Source: Patiria miniata (taxonomy: Eukaryota > Echinodermata > Asteroidea > Valvatida > Asterinidae). Taken from it: 64,000 nucleotides of DNA. The notes below the pieces were generated by a model. It ran no database searches. It worked only from the letters and a program-made list of their open reading frames with translations, and was not told the origin of the DNA. Within the stretch, counting starts at the first letter, position 1. Each line of letters starts with the position of its first letter. The stretch covers positions 41,499,315 through 41,563,314 of the forward strand of contig NW_024037069.1 in NCBI RefSeq assembly GCF_015706575.1. The letters are read 5' to 3'. The position numbers were made by a program, and so were the translations under genes. Below are positions 24,877-37,500 of the stretch, piece after piece.

Positions 24877-25618
24877 CCGAAGTAAAATCGACGGTTGCAG
24901 CTCCTACCTTTGCCAACTCCTGCCCGAAAATTCATTGTGTTGAAAATAGCCTCACATAGGAGATTTGGTTAAAACAGGAATAAGAAATACTTGTAATTAT
25001 TTTAATCCTCATCTGGAAGCAATTAGAATGTTCGAGAGCTCCAAGTGAGGAACACCGTAGGTAAGAAAGTGTGTGATTGTTCACCTTCATTGCGATTTTT
25101 TTCCCAGATATGGCCGTCGATAATGAGTATAGACCTACTCCTCATTTCCTATTTTGTTGCCTGATTACGACGCTGCTTTGATTGGACATGGCGAAAGGCA
25201 ATATGGTTGGTGAATCATTAGTGCGCTCAGTGTAGCCTCAGTTCCGGTCCTTTCTCGCCCTCCGAGGAGGCCTCAGAATTAAGCCTTACCCTTACCTCCG
25301 CTTACTCCCTAACTGACTCGTTTAGAAAGCCCCTTAAAATTTCTCTTAAAAAATCTGCACCTGCAGGGTAAATTAATGACTTCATCTGAGCCACGAACTC
25401 GACTGATGCAAGTTTGTAACAACAGTGTGGTTTATTCAAACACTTTCCATCAAAAGCAATCGCACCGATTTAACAATACTATCGAAATAAATGAATTAAA
25501 TGTAATACAAGTCATGTAAGCCTATATATCATTATGTAGGCCAAACTACTAAAATGTTTAAGTTAAGTTTCATTTTATAGGTTATGTAATACGAGGATCT
25601 GAACCCAAATCCAGATCA

Positions 25619-25796
25619 GGTCCCAATTTCATAGAGCTGCTTAGCATGGCATGCTGCTTAGCAAAAACCAGCTTGATACCAGTCACAAGCTATTACAATT
25701 GCATGGAATTTTGGCTGGTAACCTGTTTTTGCTAATAAGCAAATGTTTTATGTGCTAAGCAAATTTCTGTGCTAAGCAGCTCCACGAAGTTGGCCC
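25619..25796. mobile_element. MITE with GGTCCCAATTTCAT / GAAGTTGGCCC ends
   Basis: Inverted ends contain CATAGAGCTGCTTAGCA and TGCTAAGCAGCTCCACG. It belongs to the same GGGCCCAATTTCATGG superfamily as 31288-31626. Confidence 0.7.
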
Positions 25797-27177
25797 TAGG
25801 CTGATGCCATTAAGGATTGGATCAATGGAAGGACAATCAACGCCTTGTAGGTGTGATTTACAAAGTAATCATAGACATCAAGCCGAGCTTGTGCGCACTT
25901 AATACTTGCGCGAGTTACAGCCAGTTGAAGAACGCGGCATGTCAGTTTGAGGTACGTGCTTCGACGTGACCAAGCTGGTCTCAGATCACGGAATATGTAC
26001 TGATATTTTTGCAGATGTGTCTTGAAGGGCCTTCTTAGACATGGTAAGGAATTACGTTCTTTCTTTCAGGGCAAATTGTATTAACATTTGCAAACGACAG
26101 GTGTTGTATAGTAGGCCTGTATACATTGTACAACGTACCTGGAAATCTAAGCGCAGCGCCTGCTCGACGCTTTTGAAAATTTGCAAGAAACCACGACGCT
26201 AAAAGCAGCCTCAAGATTTTACATCGATTTTATTTGCGATGAAGACATGACTTCATAGTACAATTTGCTGATTTCCTTCAATAGTACCGTCACACAGTAG
26301 AGTGTCAGCTAAACTTCGGCATGTGCGTGTCACAATAATTGGTATTCTTTTAAAAATAACATTATTCTGCATATTAATTGGAGGGCGTTCACCAAGCATT
26401 CATTTATTTGAATGAGTTATAGTAAACCTGGTTTTGAATAATATTGCAGATGTTATACGTGACCTTCCTTCGCTATGTATAATTGTGTTTTTCGTTGGAT
26501 CGAAAACAAGGGAATTTAGGCGAAAACGAATTCACATTCTTTGATATTAGATTTTGTTGTCATCAGGTGTGTGTCAGTTCGTAAACCCTGTCGCGTGTCT
26601 GTGACTGTGGGCAATGGGCAAGGATGAATGTTCCTTGGAGCATAATTTGCACTATAACACCGAAAAGTTCAACACGTACCTCGTACAATAATTACTAGCT
26701 CAATTCCCCGCCGAGGAGAATGATAAGTATGCAGTGTGGCCTTTTCCTTCCTATAACATGTTACAGCGGGGAAAAAAGGATTTATGTTTCGGTTCGGGCG
26801 CAGAGAAGAGTTTCATTCTGCCGAGTGCATTTTTATTTATGCGGATTTCGATTTTAAAATCCCCAAAGGGCGGTTGTTACAAGCAACAAACACGACCCGG
26901 CTAAGAATTAAGCCTACCCATCTGATAAAATTAGGTCCTTTTTCTTCCCGAAAGGTTTAACTTCAGAGACGAGACGAGACAAACTAATGGGGAAGCGAAA
27001 TGACTTTTTTCCTGTTAAGGCCGGTGAAATTTGAGTTGGCATTCCATTAGCGAGGCATCCCACTTTTCAAGCTGATGTAGCTTGAAATTATTTTTTAAAT
27101 CATAATGATTAAAGGTTAAAAAAAATTATTTTACTTTTTGATTCAACTCTAGCAGAGAAAAATTTGATTGTTATAGA
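25797..27177. other. Intergenic, no gene recognised
   Basis: Unremarkable AT-rich sequence. I see no domain, RNA or clear repeat boundary. Confidence 0.35.
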
Positions 27178-27180
27178 TAA

Positions 27181-27475
27181 GGCCAAAAAGAAAAGTCTCC
27201 GGTTTCTGGTATGGAGCTTGCCCAAAAAGTGGTGCGGCGACGCGGCTTTTTTTTTTTTTTACCTGATTTTTTTTCTTCAAATGTCGGCTGATGACTGCAA
27301 ATGGTGCCCGACTAAACTTAGTGCAAATTATATGGGAGTCCAGAGAGGCCACATAAAGCTTATTCTCGACCATAACCCAATCTAAAAACACGTTAAAATT
27401 GTGCAGCAGCAGGATTCCTGTCAGACCAGTGAGTTTAGCGGTTTTCAGACATCATCTTTCATTGAAAAAAAATTT
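27181..27475. mobile_element. PIF/Harbinger-like MITE, copy 3, 3'-truncated
   Basis: Starts GGCCAAAAAGAAAAGTCTCC after TAA (27178-27180) and follows the 13085 family to about 27475, then stops short of the right terminus. Confidence 0.75.
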
Positions 27476-27587
27476 GTAATTGTTCATGTCTACTACACAT
27501 AAGTATAAAAAGTCTCGAATAAACGTTTTTTTTTAAGGAAAAGCAATTGCCATCTTTCATTTTCACAAATAACAAACTCAACTTTAG

Positions 27588-27651
27588 GCCAAAAAAAACC
27601 AAGTCTCCGGTTTCTGGTATGCGCGCGCGTCGCCGTAGCCATGCGCGCCTT
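27588..27651 (-). mobile_element. Isolated right terminus of the same MITE family, inverted
   Basis: GGCCAAAAAAAACCAAGTCT then CCGGTTTCTGGTATG and CCGTAGCCATGCGCG is the reverse complement of the right end of the 16688 element. It lies 113 bp from the truncated copy 3 in opposite orientation. Confidence 0.7.
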
Positions 27652-28703
27652 TTTTCTCAGTACATATGTACATGTATTAGACTTTTTGTCATGTCGATGA
27701 ATGCGAACTTTAAACACACCTTAACACTGTCCAATTGAAGTACTGCAAGGAGAATTTTATTCTCTTTCCCTTATATCCGCAAACCCTCATTTCGACCTCT
27801 ACCCACCAGCTCTGTCTCATTTTGCCAGAACGATTAATTTGGCTATTACTTACTCGACTATAACTGAGCCAGTCCAAAGACAGAAAGAAATCGAATACAT
27901 GCAGTAAAAAAAAATAATGAAATTGAAAAAGAGTTTTCTCTTGATTCTCCCCTTTTATTAATCTCTAGCAAGGTGCAAAAGTACGCATGGGAAAAGCAAC
28001 ACCAGGGTACAGCTAAAGTAAATGCTATCAAATTTTTAAGGGAACCAAACGAGGACATCGCCAAGTTCCGATGGGAAATCTGTTCTCGGAAATTTAAAAG
28101 TATTTTATACTTGATGAAAAAGTCCTCCTCTTGCGGAGGGTGTCTTTACTTGAGACGTGTCATGAAAAGGTTGACAGAGCAAAATGAAATTTCGAGGTTT
28201 CCCCGTATTCATTTGTATCTTCATCAGTCCGGTGACCGATAAAGAAATGCTCGATAGACCTCAGTGCAAAGCTGCGTGGGTATCTACACTGTATCTGTTT
28301 TGGTAACAATTGAAAACGAAACTGATTAAAATTTCAAAATAAATGCCTATTTGGTATAAGATATTATTCTTAGAGTTAATGGTGATAGCCAACAATCATC
28401 GTATCGTACCGAGATCATCGCAAACGTTGCTTTTTGTGGATTGTCGCTTTAATTCAGAAATGGACCTCGGAAGCTTTTCACTACAAAAAGAATATTCGGG
28501 TAAGTAGCCTAGTGGGGAAATAGTCCCGTACATACACTCGTGTATGACCACTCCCATTGAGTCCCCACCAGAAAACGAGGACCCGATTAAAAGTGTCCTC
28601 TGCAGAAAGGTGCCCATAATTATAGGCCACTTCAGGCTATCTTTCAAGGATGAAATATTAACTAAAACTCCATTACTTCTCATTGCCACAGAATGAATTC
28701 AAC

Positions 28704-30410
28704 ATGAACTACTCCACGAACGCCAGTCTCGTTGAAACGAGTCGCCCGCTTTCCTTGCAGATCTGTCTGTCCGTCAGCTTGTTCGCTCTGATGCTACTGG
28801 CTATCGGCGGCAACCTGATAGTCTTCCTCGCAATTTTTCGGAGCACCTCCCTCCGCGCCCAGGTTGCCAACATCTTCATCGTCAATCTGGCCCTGACTGA
28901 CTTCGGATGTTCAGGTTGGTGTCTAAATGGTCACAGTCTTCTGTACAGTTTCATGATGGTAACTTGGATCTGAGTGATTGTGTTGAGTGGCCTCATACAG
29001 ACAAAGATGTCTGCACGATAAAACCATGTATTGATCAGTCCTGCCAAAATATATGTACAACTGCATGGTATACTGTCTGGACCCCAATTTGAGGAGCGGA
29101 CCTCATTTGCCGTTAGAGGGCGCCCTTTTACCCTGTTTGTTTCTTTTAATTCAAGAATTCATGGTCGGAAGGAAAAGGGATGAGTGTCATCGATTTAAAA
29201 AAAAACAGTTGTCTTCACTCTTCTTCTAGTTTCATATTTGTTTTGTTGGGGGAGGGGGAAGGGGGGGGGGGGTGGAGAATTGGCCCCGTTACCCTCCTTC
29301 CCCGGATCCGCCTATGCCTGCTTACCTAAGCAGACGCCACAACCGGACTATTGGTACACTACTACGTCTTGGTCTGGTCTGTTGATGCATAGCTGCATGG
29401 GTTTCAAAGTGATCAACACCATGTACATGTACACCATAAGACCATTAGTTAACGTTTTTTTCGCGCTATACTTGCAGTGTTGAATGACCCTCACGTTCCA
29501 AGTTTCTCTTATCCTTTTGCTTTCAGTGTTAGTAATGCCGTTCTCGCTGGTATCTGTTTGGCAAGGCCGGTGGGTGTTCTCCCCCGTCTGGTGTAAAGAG
29601 GTGTGTCTCCTCAACTACTGCTTCATCATCACCTCTATGCTGACCCTTGCCCTCATCTCGGTCGACCGTCGCATCTACGTCACTCACCCACTGCTCTACA
29701 GCCTCATCATGACAAGGAGGCGCGCCGTGGCGCTGGTCCTGTCCACCTGGGTAGTGGCTCTCGCCTTCGCGGTGCCTCCTCTTGTCCTTGACTGGGTGGA
29801 ATACGACGACAATGAAATCGTTTGTGCCATCGATTGGGAGATCGGCCTGGGAGCGTCTGTCATCTCCTACACGGTTAGTGCTTGCGCCATCTGCTACCTG
29901 GCACCAATCGTGGTGATTGTGTATTCCTACTGGGGCGTCTTAAAAGTGGCCCGCAGACATGCTGCACGTATTGTTCCAGTTATACACCTGACTGAGGTCC
30001 CTCATACCACTACAACCACGCGACGCGAATCTCAATATACATCGTCGTCCAGAAGCGATACTCAGCAACCAAACGAAGCTCGAACGGACCCGAGACAAGT
30101 CCGTGGAAAGAAGTACGCAACTCGGGCCATCAAGCTCATTCTGACCTTGGTCATATTCTACATCATCTGTAACACGCCCTTCTGTCTGACCAAGCTGATC
30201 AAAGTGGCCATGGGAGACAACGAGGCTGTGCCTTCCTACATCAGCACGCTTGCCTCTTGGATGGCGTTCCTGAACCCGGCATGCAACCCGGTCATTTACT
30301 CTATCCTGAGGGAGGACTTTCGGACGGCATTTTTGAAGATCCTCCCCAAGTGCTGCCGTCGATGCGGCAGGAAAAACTCGGGAAACTCTGTCGGTTCGGA
30401 CTGTATCTAA
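28704..30410 (+). CDS. Orphan class A (rhodopsin-like) GPCR, two exons
   Basis: Exons 28704-28914 and 29527-30410 (phase 1, GT-AG), 364 aa. A short N-terminus carries two N-glycosylation sequons (NYS, NAS). TM1 has the GN motif (IGGNLIVFLAIF), TM2 NLALTD. The conserved Cys before TM3 (WCKEVC) pairs with one in the second extracellular loop (EIVCAIDW). The DRY site reads DRR, TM7 has NPVIYSI, and helix 8 is followed by a Cys cluster (CCRRC) likely to be palmitoylated. Position 3.32 is Asn rather than the Asp of amine receptors, and the TM6 CWxP motif reads CNTP, so the toggle Trp is missing. ICL3 is long and Ser/Thr-rich. The ligand is unknown. The intron in TM2 also appears in other animal GPCR lineages. 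It is complete and intact. Confidence 0.88.
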
Positions 30411-30775
30411 CTCTCTGAAAGCAACATCGTAAAACAATATGCGAACCCTCGTTTTACAAAATTAATCACCTCCACAGACTTGTACTTTACCTGGACTATT
30501 TTGTTTTTTTAAATTTTCTTTGGATCTCATGCTTAGATCTTTTCCAGAAATCGAAACTTTAGTTTACTCAAATCAGGTGATTCATTCATTCAACCGTTCC
30601 ACACATAATATTATGGTAAAGTAACTTTACCAAGTTGCAGAAGAAGAAAAAAACCCCAGCAGGCATGTCCCAGAGATGGAAGAGATATATAGTTTGGTTG
30701 ATTCGAATGCCTCCCCGTGCATTGGACAGTGGGACTCTGGTGATTTTGTTAACCCTCCGTGATGAGCATCGTGCA

Positions 30776-30926
30776 ATAGACCCAGGATATAATGACGTCA
30801 CGCTTTTGTTTACATGGGCGCTTTCTTATGTGGGAGCCAGGTGGGGACGATTGACTGACGCCACCTGGCTCCCATAGGAAAGCGCACATGTAAACAAAGT
30901 GTGACTTCATTATGTCTTTGGTCTAT
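30776..30926. mobile_element. Palindromic MITE (about 150 bp)
   Basis: ATAGACCCAGGATATAATGA...GGAGCCAGGTGG pairs with CCACCTGGCTCC...TCATTATGTCTTTGGTCTAT. A one-arm relative occurs at about 46036-46100. Confidence 0.75.
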
Positions 30927-31054
30927 TAAACAGGTACATCGATCAGGGTTGCCTGATTTCAGGCTTTTTTAAATTGTAAGTAACACATGGGTATCATGCA
31001 TGACGTGTGTATACTTTCACTTAAAATGTCCGAGTCCACTGAAAGATAAGCCGA

Positions 31055-31140
31055 GAGGGGGCCGGGGGTTTCCCTGTTCCGAGTTTTGATCGTATGTAGG
31101 TACGATCAAAACTCGGAACAGGGAAACCTCCGGCCCCCTC
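31055..31140. repeat. Near-perfect 86-bp palindrome
   Basis: GAGGGGGCCGGGGGTTTCCC then TGTTCCGAGTTTTGATCGT is mirrored by the complementary arm ending ACCTCCGGCCCCCTC around a short centre at about 31095-31100. Confidence 0.8.
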
Positions 31141-31287
31141 AGGAGGAGACGCAAACGTCCAAAGTCCATAGACGTTTAAGACGTGTACATGTATTCCTTT
31201 GGTAGCTCATCATCGCCTTATCACACCGTTCACAACGGACGCACGTGCCATGCCCACGTTGCTATAAGTGTTGACCAGGGCCTGGGT

Positions 31288-31626
31288 GGGCCCAATTTCA
31301 TGGCCCTGTAAGCACATAATCCTTAGTGACGGGATGTACGCATGCGCAGAAGCCAAAATTCTTCGCAAACCCAACTGAAATACACTTAACCGTAAAACAC
31401 GGGATTTTCTGTAAAAGTATTAAGCAGGGATTTGTCGCTAACGATAAACACGTCGCGTCAACTAACTTGGTGCAACAAGGGTCTGACTCGATTCTGCAAC
31501 AAAATCGTATCTCGCGCGAATACGCTCCGTGCAACAAGGTCGAATCTCGCGTATCGCGACGTCCACTGACTTTGTGTGCACATCCGGGTTATTTAAAGCG
31601 AAATTCAGAGCCATGAAATTGGGCCC
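31288..31626. mobile_element. MITE with GGGCCCAATTTCATGG ends
   Basis: GGGCCCAATTTCATGGCCCT at the left and CAGAGCCATGAAATTGGGCC at the right. Length 339 bp. Short open frames inside have no domain. Confidence 0.75.
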
Positions 31627-32690
31627 GGGTGTCACCAGGAAAACAAAATCCGTTCAGTGAGAGCTCAAAGAACTTTGGCCGACAGCGCCCCCTAGGAAAG
31701 TACGAGCAATGTTTCCATTTGATATTGATTTCGTTCCGTATGGATTTGTACCTAGTGATTTTAAGTTCCTACGGATACATTGTATATAAACGCGTTTTAA
31801 TGTTTATTGTTAGGCAAATTCACAGCTATTTAGAATTATATGTAGATTTATATGTAATAAAGCTAATAATTGTATAACTGAATGGATCTCCGAGTGCATC
31901 ATTCATTTCTTGTGGGTAACTGTTCTTTCAACCTCGAGTCAGGAATGCTTCGGGATTTATCATCGTATGTTTCCACAGGTTTCCAACATTAAACCCGTAT
32001 GTCCTGGTTCAGTTTTAGAAAATTAAATGTAGAATATTTCAATTCTTACTGCTTTCACATTACATTTACATCATGTACTTGACTCTGTTTTACCCAACCT
32101 CGCCCCCAGGGGTTACTTTGTTTTCATCCTCGTTTCCAATATTAACCCCAGGGTGGGTAATTTGCTTCCTGTATCCTGATTCGATACAGTAATAGCTAGC
32201 AAGTAATGGATTTATATCATGCACTTGGTGTTATTTCTAACATACGTATTACGTATATAGGCCTCTTATACATGTACAAACATACATTCTGTGCCAAGTA
32301 CAAAATGTAGTCCTTTCAGTCAAAATCGAACAAGTGACTGTTTTCAACAGTTAAGAATTCCCAGCCTACATAATACAGGATTGACTGGCCGGGACTATTT
32401 AAAACTCGATACAGCTATGCTTTGACTCCGGGTGATTGATAAATCAGACGGTGACCACAACTAGCCTGTTTTGTCTGTTGACCTATTTTGACTGGTCACA
32501 GTGCTTGCTTGACATGATCTGACTGCTAGTGGCTAGCCTGTGTTAAAAGAATAGCAGGGGAAGTGGATGGAAATTTCTCTAGCAGGAGGTCGTTCAATGT
32601 GAATTATTACGTCCACTCCACCTAAAAAGCTCGTACCACATTTTCAATGGGGAGCGCTGATAAAATCCTAAAATCATACACACTATATTA
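31627..32690. other. Intergenic, no gene recognised
   Basis: No coding or RNA signal seen. A region at 32090-32160 is mildly C-rich. Confidence 0.35.
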
Positions 32691-33330
32691 AGGGAATAAA
32701 TGTGTGCTCCGGAGGTTTTTATCACTCGTTTAATACCGCTTAGAGTCTGGGTGCTGATAATTACCCGAGCCGGAGGCGAGGGTAATTATCAGCACCCAGA
32801 CTCTAAGCGGTATTAAACGAGTGATAAATACCGACCGAGCACATATTTATTCCCATTCATAAATACCTTATCCGTAAAAAAATTTCAAATAATTCGTTCA
32901 AAAAATCCCGATTTTGTTCAACAAGTTCACTTCATGCTTTTTGAAACATCCCTCTAGCAAAATAATGGAGTGTTCAGCTGGCGAGTAAGATGTAAACAAC
33001 CCTTTTATGGAGATTGACGCGCGCGTAACATGTTCTGCGCGATGTCACGCAGAACGCACCTGGGGCGTTGCGTTTTGAATTTAGAACTATAAAATTCTGA
33101 CTTGCTTGTAGTGTTGCGCATGCCTACGTGAGGATTGTGAACGTTCAACCAATGAAACGGTAAGAGGCACTGGATTTTTAGGAGTCCACATTTTATTGTG
33201 ACACTGGAAAAGTGTTTAAGACCAGCAAGCCATGTCTTTATCATCCGTTTAATACCGGCCACGTGACGGGCTCTCGACCAATAGGAATAGCTAAACTGTC
33301 TGAGGTATTTATGAATACCTAATAGTGTAC
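32691..33330 (+). mobile_element. Repeat element headed by a 160-bp hairpin, copy 1
   Basis: The first 163 bp (32691-32853) form a long palindrome: GGGAATAAATGTGTGCTC... with CTGGGTGCTGATAATTACCC and its complement at the centre. The body to about 33330 contains CCAGTGTCACAATAAAATGT-like sequence on the complementary strand. A second copy lies in reverse orientation at 51897-52413. The superfamily is not assigned. Confidence 0.7.
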
Positions 33331-34073
33331 AAATGCACCCTTCTCACGACTATTTTTGTTAATGGGGGGTTTGGGGTGGGAGACCGTTTGCATGTTACGT
33401 CACCTAACATTTGCTACTGCTATGGAGTTTTTTGTTTTTGTGGGGGAGGCAAAGCCACGGTTTAGATTTGTTTGATTATGGTCAGTTAAAAAGTCTCTTT
33501 AAGGTTTTGATAAACATTTTTTTGTTGGGTTGAGACAGGGACTCGAGGAGCAATTGCTTCAAAAGTCCACAACTTTCCTGAACTTGTTCAAACGTGGAAA
33601 CCAGATTCAAGTTTTTTGTTTCAAAAAAAAATCCGAAATTTATTTTATCATTAAGAATATACGATCAGTTTCCAAGTACAATTATTAACCCATTGCTGAT
33701 AACATGAGAAAAAAAATGCTAGTATCCCCTTATTTTTGACGGTACATGTATAATAATCATTCTTATTTCAAACACATTTTACATGTCGCTGGGACATCAC
33801 AAGCACTGTACAATAAAAAAACACACAAATTCCTAGGAAAGGAAAAAAATTAAGTCATGACTGATTTAATGAATAAATTTAACAATTAATTAAAAAAAAA
33901 ATGTTTACTTAAAAAATGCTGTTGAGAGTAAGCCATAAACAATAATATACATGATGAAAAGTGGAAAGATTTTGGAGGAAATTGTTCATATTACCATCCC
34001 CCATCTCTGAATCTTGTATACACTGTATAAATATGTACAGTTACGGTCAGCTCAATAGAATAATACTGTGCAC

Positions 34074-34087
34074 CAGTGGCGTAGCCA

Positions 34088-34124
<37 letters not shown>

Positions 34125-34289
34125 AGCCCCCCATGAAACCTTGTCGCCCCCCCCCACTGAGATTTTGAATTTCTAAAAAAATTATCATTGATCTACATGA
34201 CGCCCCCCCCCCATGAAATGTTCCAGCCCCCCCAGCGCCCCCCCCCCCCCCCCCCCCCCCCCACTGAAAAATTCCTGGCTACGCCACTG
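34074..34289. mobile_element. MITE with G/C homopolymer arms
   Basis: Ends CAGTGGCGTAGCCACG and TGGCTACGCCACTG are inverted repeats. The arms are runs of G (about 34089-34122) and C (about 34238-34262). These homopolymers may be length-inaccurate in the assembly. Confidence 0.7.
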
Positions 34290-34569
34290 CTGTACACTGT
34301 CCATTTGTTTAAGAGGCACTCAGGAATTTCCCATGAAGCACCAGAGAATAAACTCCTTTAAAATGTTACATATCTGAAAGAAAAAAAGTTTAGTGACATT
34401 GCACAACGAAGTTATCACATAAAGTGCATGGAGCAAACCTACTTTTTTTACCTACCTAACGCTAAGGGCACCCTTCTCCACGCACAACTACCTCCTGTTT
34501 CACTTTTTTCAGCTGAGTGTCCGATCTTCTCCTATATACATGTACATGTACGGTAGATCTTTGCCGTGA

Positions 34570-37500
34570 TCATTCAACCCATCCATTGTACCTCAGAATC
34601 AGAAGTGGAAACATTGGAATGAACTGCACGGAACCCAGGAAAATAAATGCCGTGGTGTAGCTGCCTGTCGTGTCGTAAATCAAACCTACAAATATGTCCA
34701 CAAAAAAACCAGTCAAAGTAGAGAGTGTTACAAGCCAGAGACGTGATGCGGTCAAGCTTCGTTTGCACTTTAGTGTGCTTTTCTTAAAATCTTATACATA
34801 CGTATGAATTACCAATGAATGTGTTTCTGATCGAGAAAAATATGCACCATTACCCTAAGGGTAACTAAAGATTATTGTTTAAAAGGTACACAGGGCGAGT
34901 CAAAAAAAAAGAAGAAAAAAGGGAAAACCCAAATAGCGCCCTCTATTTTTTCCCACAAAAGTTCTGCATGTAGCGCTTTTCATATCTAGGGTATGAAAGC
35001 CCATTTAATAAGCGTGCTTTTAGTGAAAGAATCATTCAAATCGCTTCGGTACTTTTCCAGTTATGGAATTTTGAACACAAACATCGTTTTTTAACCTTGG
35101 TCCACGGATTAAGGTACGTGATATTTTAGTAAAAATGAAACCATATTGTTTCCTGAATTAGATATCAGAATAATCCTATAGTTTATAGTTTTGCAGGGCA
35201 AAACTATAAACTCTTGAAATTATAAAGCATGTTATGTTAATTTTGGAAGCAGCAGGTTTTAAAATAAATGTTATGACACTGAGTGCCATTTATCATGGTT
35301 AAGAGAGTGTTCTGATGATTTTCTGTTGATATAGTTTTGCGTTTTGCTGAAATATCTCTTAACTTTATTGTGATCCGTGGACAAGGTTAAAAACACTGTG
35401 TTGTGTGTACAATTCCACAACTGCAGAAGTACATGAGTGATTTGAATGATTCTTGCACTAAAAGAAAGTTTATTAATTGAGCTTTCATAACCTAGATCTT
35501 GAACGCACTATACATGCAAATTTGTTTTACAAAAATAGGGATTTCCATTTGGGTTTTTTTTTTTTTTTTTTTTTTTTTAGCTCACCCTGAATTTAGCCTT
35601 TGTATTAACACCCATTTGTTAATAAGAGTGAATTTTTTCCTTCTTTTTTAAAAGTTATTTCAATGCAAAGGATCTATGGAAGGTAAGGTAGAGAGAAACC
35701 GAAAAGATAACATTGAAATGAAATAAAAGGAAAGGATTTGGTGGAATGTAAAACACTCATGAAATGAAAAAGTGAAAATAGAATTGTAATAACGCAAGAA
35801 ACCAAATTGGGGAAAAGGAGACAAAAGTAGAAGTACATGTACGAAGACACGCATATGTATCTTACCAGGAATAAAACCGAGAGAGAAATCCATGGTGGCG
35901 CTGGTGATTCCTCTCCAGCCAAAAGCACCGGCCAATAAATTTACGCCCAGAACCTGCTTGCAAAGAACGTCTTGTAAACAGCAGAGGGCGCCAGAAAATG
36001 TTGCAATCATCAGCGATGACGTCATCATTAGCCAATACGACGTCAGAAACGGAGTTGCGCAGAACGACGCAGAGCAGACGGTCATCGTTATGGCCATTAG
36101 AGGGAAGAGTGGTATTATCTTGCGATCCATCAACAGTCCCTGAGCTAGTCTGCCGAGTAAACCGCCAACCCCTGCAACTGTTACAAATGTTGTGGCATCC
36201 TCCAAGGAAAATCCATTCGATTGTGCTTGTGAGACAAAGTAAATGATCCACATGTTGAAAGCGTACTTTGTGCAGCAAGCTACGCTTGCCGCTGCCCAGT
36301 AACGGTAATCGGACAGCAGCTGGATTTCAAAATTCCTGGAAAGATTCCTGGAGAGCGCGTCGCAAGAAGTAGGAAGTTGACTTGGTTCCGAGATGACATC
36401 GTCTTCAGAGAGCTCTTGGTATGTGCTCGTAGGTCCTGCTCGTACCATGAGGGCGCCACACACGACAAGATGCATAGAGATTGCACCCATGAGCAGCATG
36501 GCTCCTCTCCATCCATACGTATCGAGGAATAACTGAAAGAGTGGTGCACACACGATCAGCCCGGCAGAATCACCAGTCCGTGCGATGCCCGTAGCAGTGG
36601 CGTAGTTCGTGGTGAAGCAGCGACCGATGACCTCTTTCATTAGCACACCAGAAATTCCGAATCCTGTGCCTGTATAATAGGGAGGGAAACCAAAGCAGTT
36701 CATTTCAAAAGGAGCCGGCCTGTGGGCGAATCCCCCCGGTCTCAACAATGCAATGACACATTTTAAGTTGTAAGATTTACATGTGGAAGATTTTCCTGCA
36801 CAAAATATGGATCCCGTCCGAGTACCAGGCTGAGAGAGCAGCTAGTGGGGACGTACTACACAACGCCTTAGGGACGAGGTTGTTCCAGCTTGGGTTCCCG
36901 ACAGCGGTCACAATAATGAAAGCGCCTACTATTCATACACGGAGTCCTTTAATAGGCCTAATTAAGTAAAAGATTTTGCCACCAAGACTTGGAACTTCAA
37001 GACCAAAACTGGTCTCGGTCTTGACATTGCACGTCGAATGCTGGCCAGGTCATGCAGTAAAATCTATCAAGTTTGTTTCAGCGTTTCAGCTCGCTGTCCA
37101 CAAAATCTATTGCATGTACATTTGTAGTGCATTTGCACTTTGCAGCCAATTAACCTAAAGGTTTGTGCTTTGGTGCACAGAGCCAGGGATACGAGTGCAT
37201 GAGTATACTCTTGTGCATTCATTTTTACTAAAAACAGAAAAAAAAAAAAAAAAGGCTCAGAAATGCAATGGCTGCTGTCTGCAAAGAATATTGATTGCGA
37301 TGGTTTGCATTTTTAAGGTAATGGCCATTGGCCACTATTTGCAAACATTAAAAAAAGGAAACCGATGTCAACATTATTATCATGAAACATCCTACTTGAT
37401 TGTAACTTAAAAGTAAGATCATCAAGCATTCTGTGAAATCATTGCACTAGTACATGTATGCTGTAATTAAGTTGACAAAAGAAGGATTGCCTTTTATTTG

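Noticed and set aside
34074..34289. Gly/Pro-rich short proteins
   Set aside because: They are translations of G and C homopolymers in a MITE.
35660..36748. A single 362-codon frame in transporter copy 1
   Set aside because: Both ends run into introns; the exon is 35866-36669 by GT-AG sites and by alignment with copy 2.
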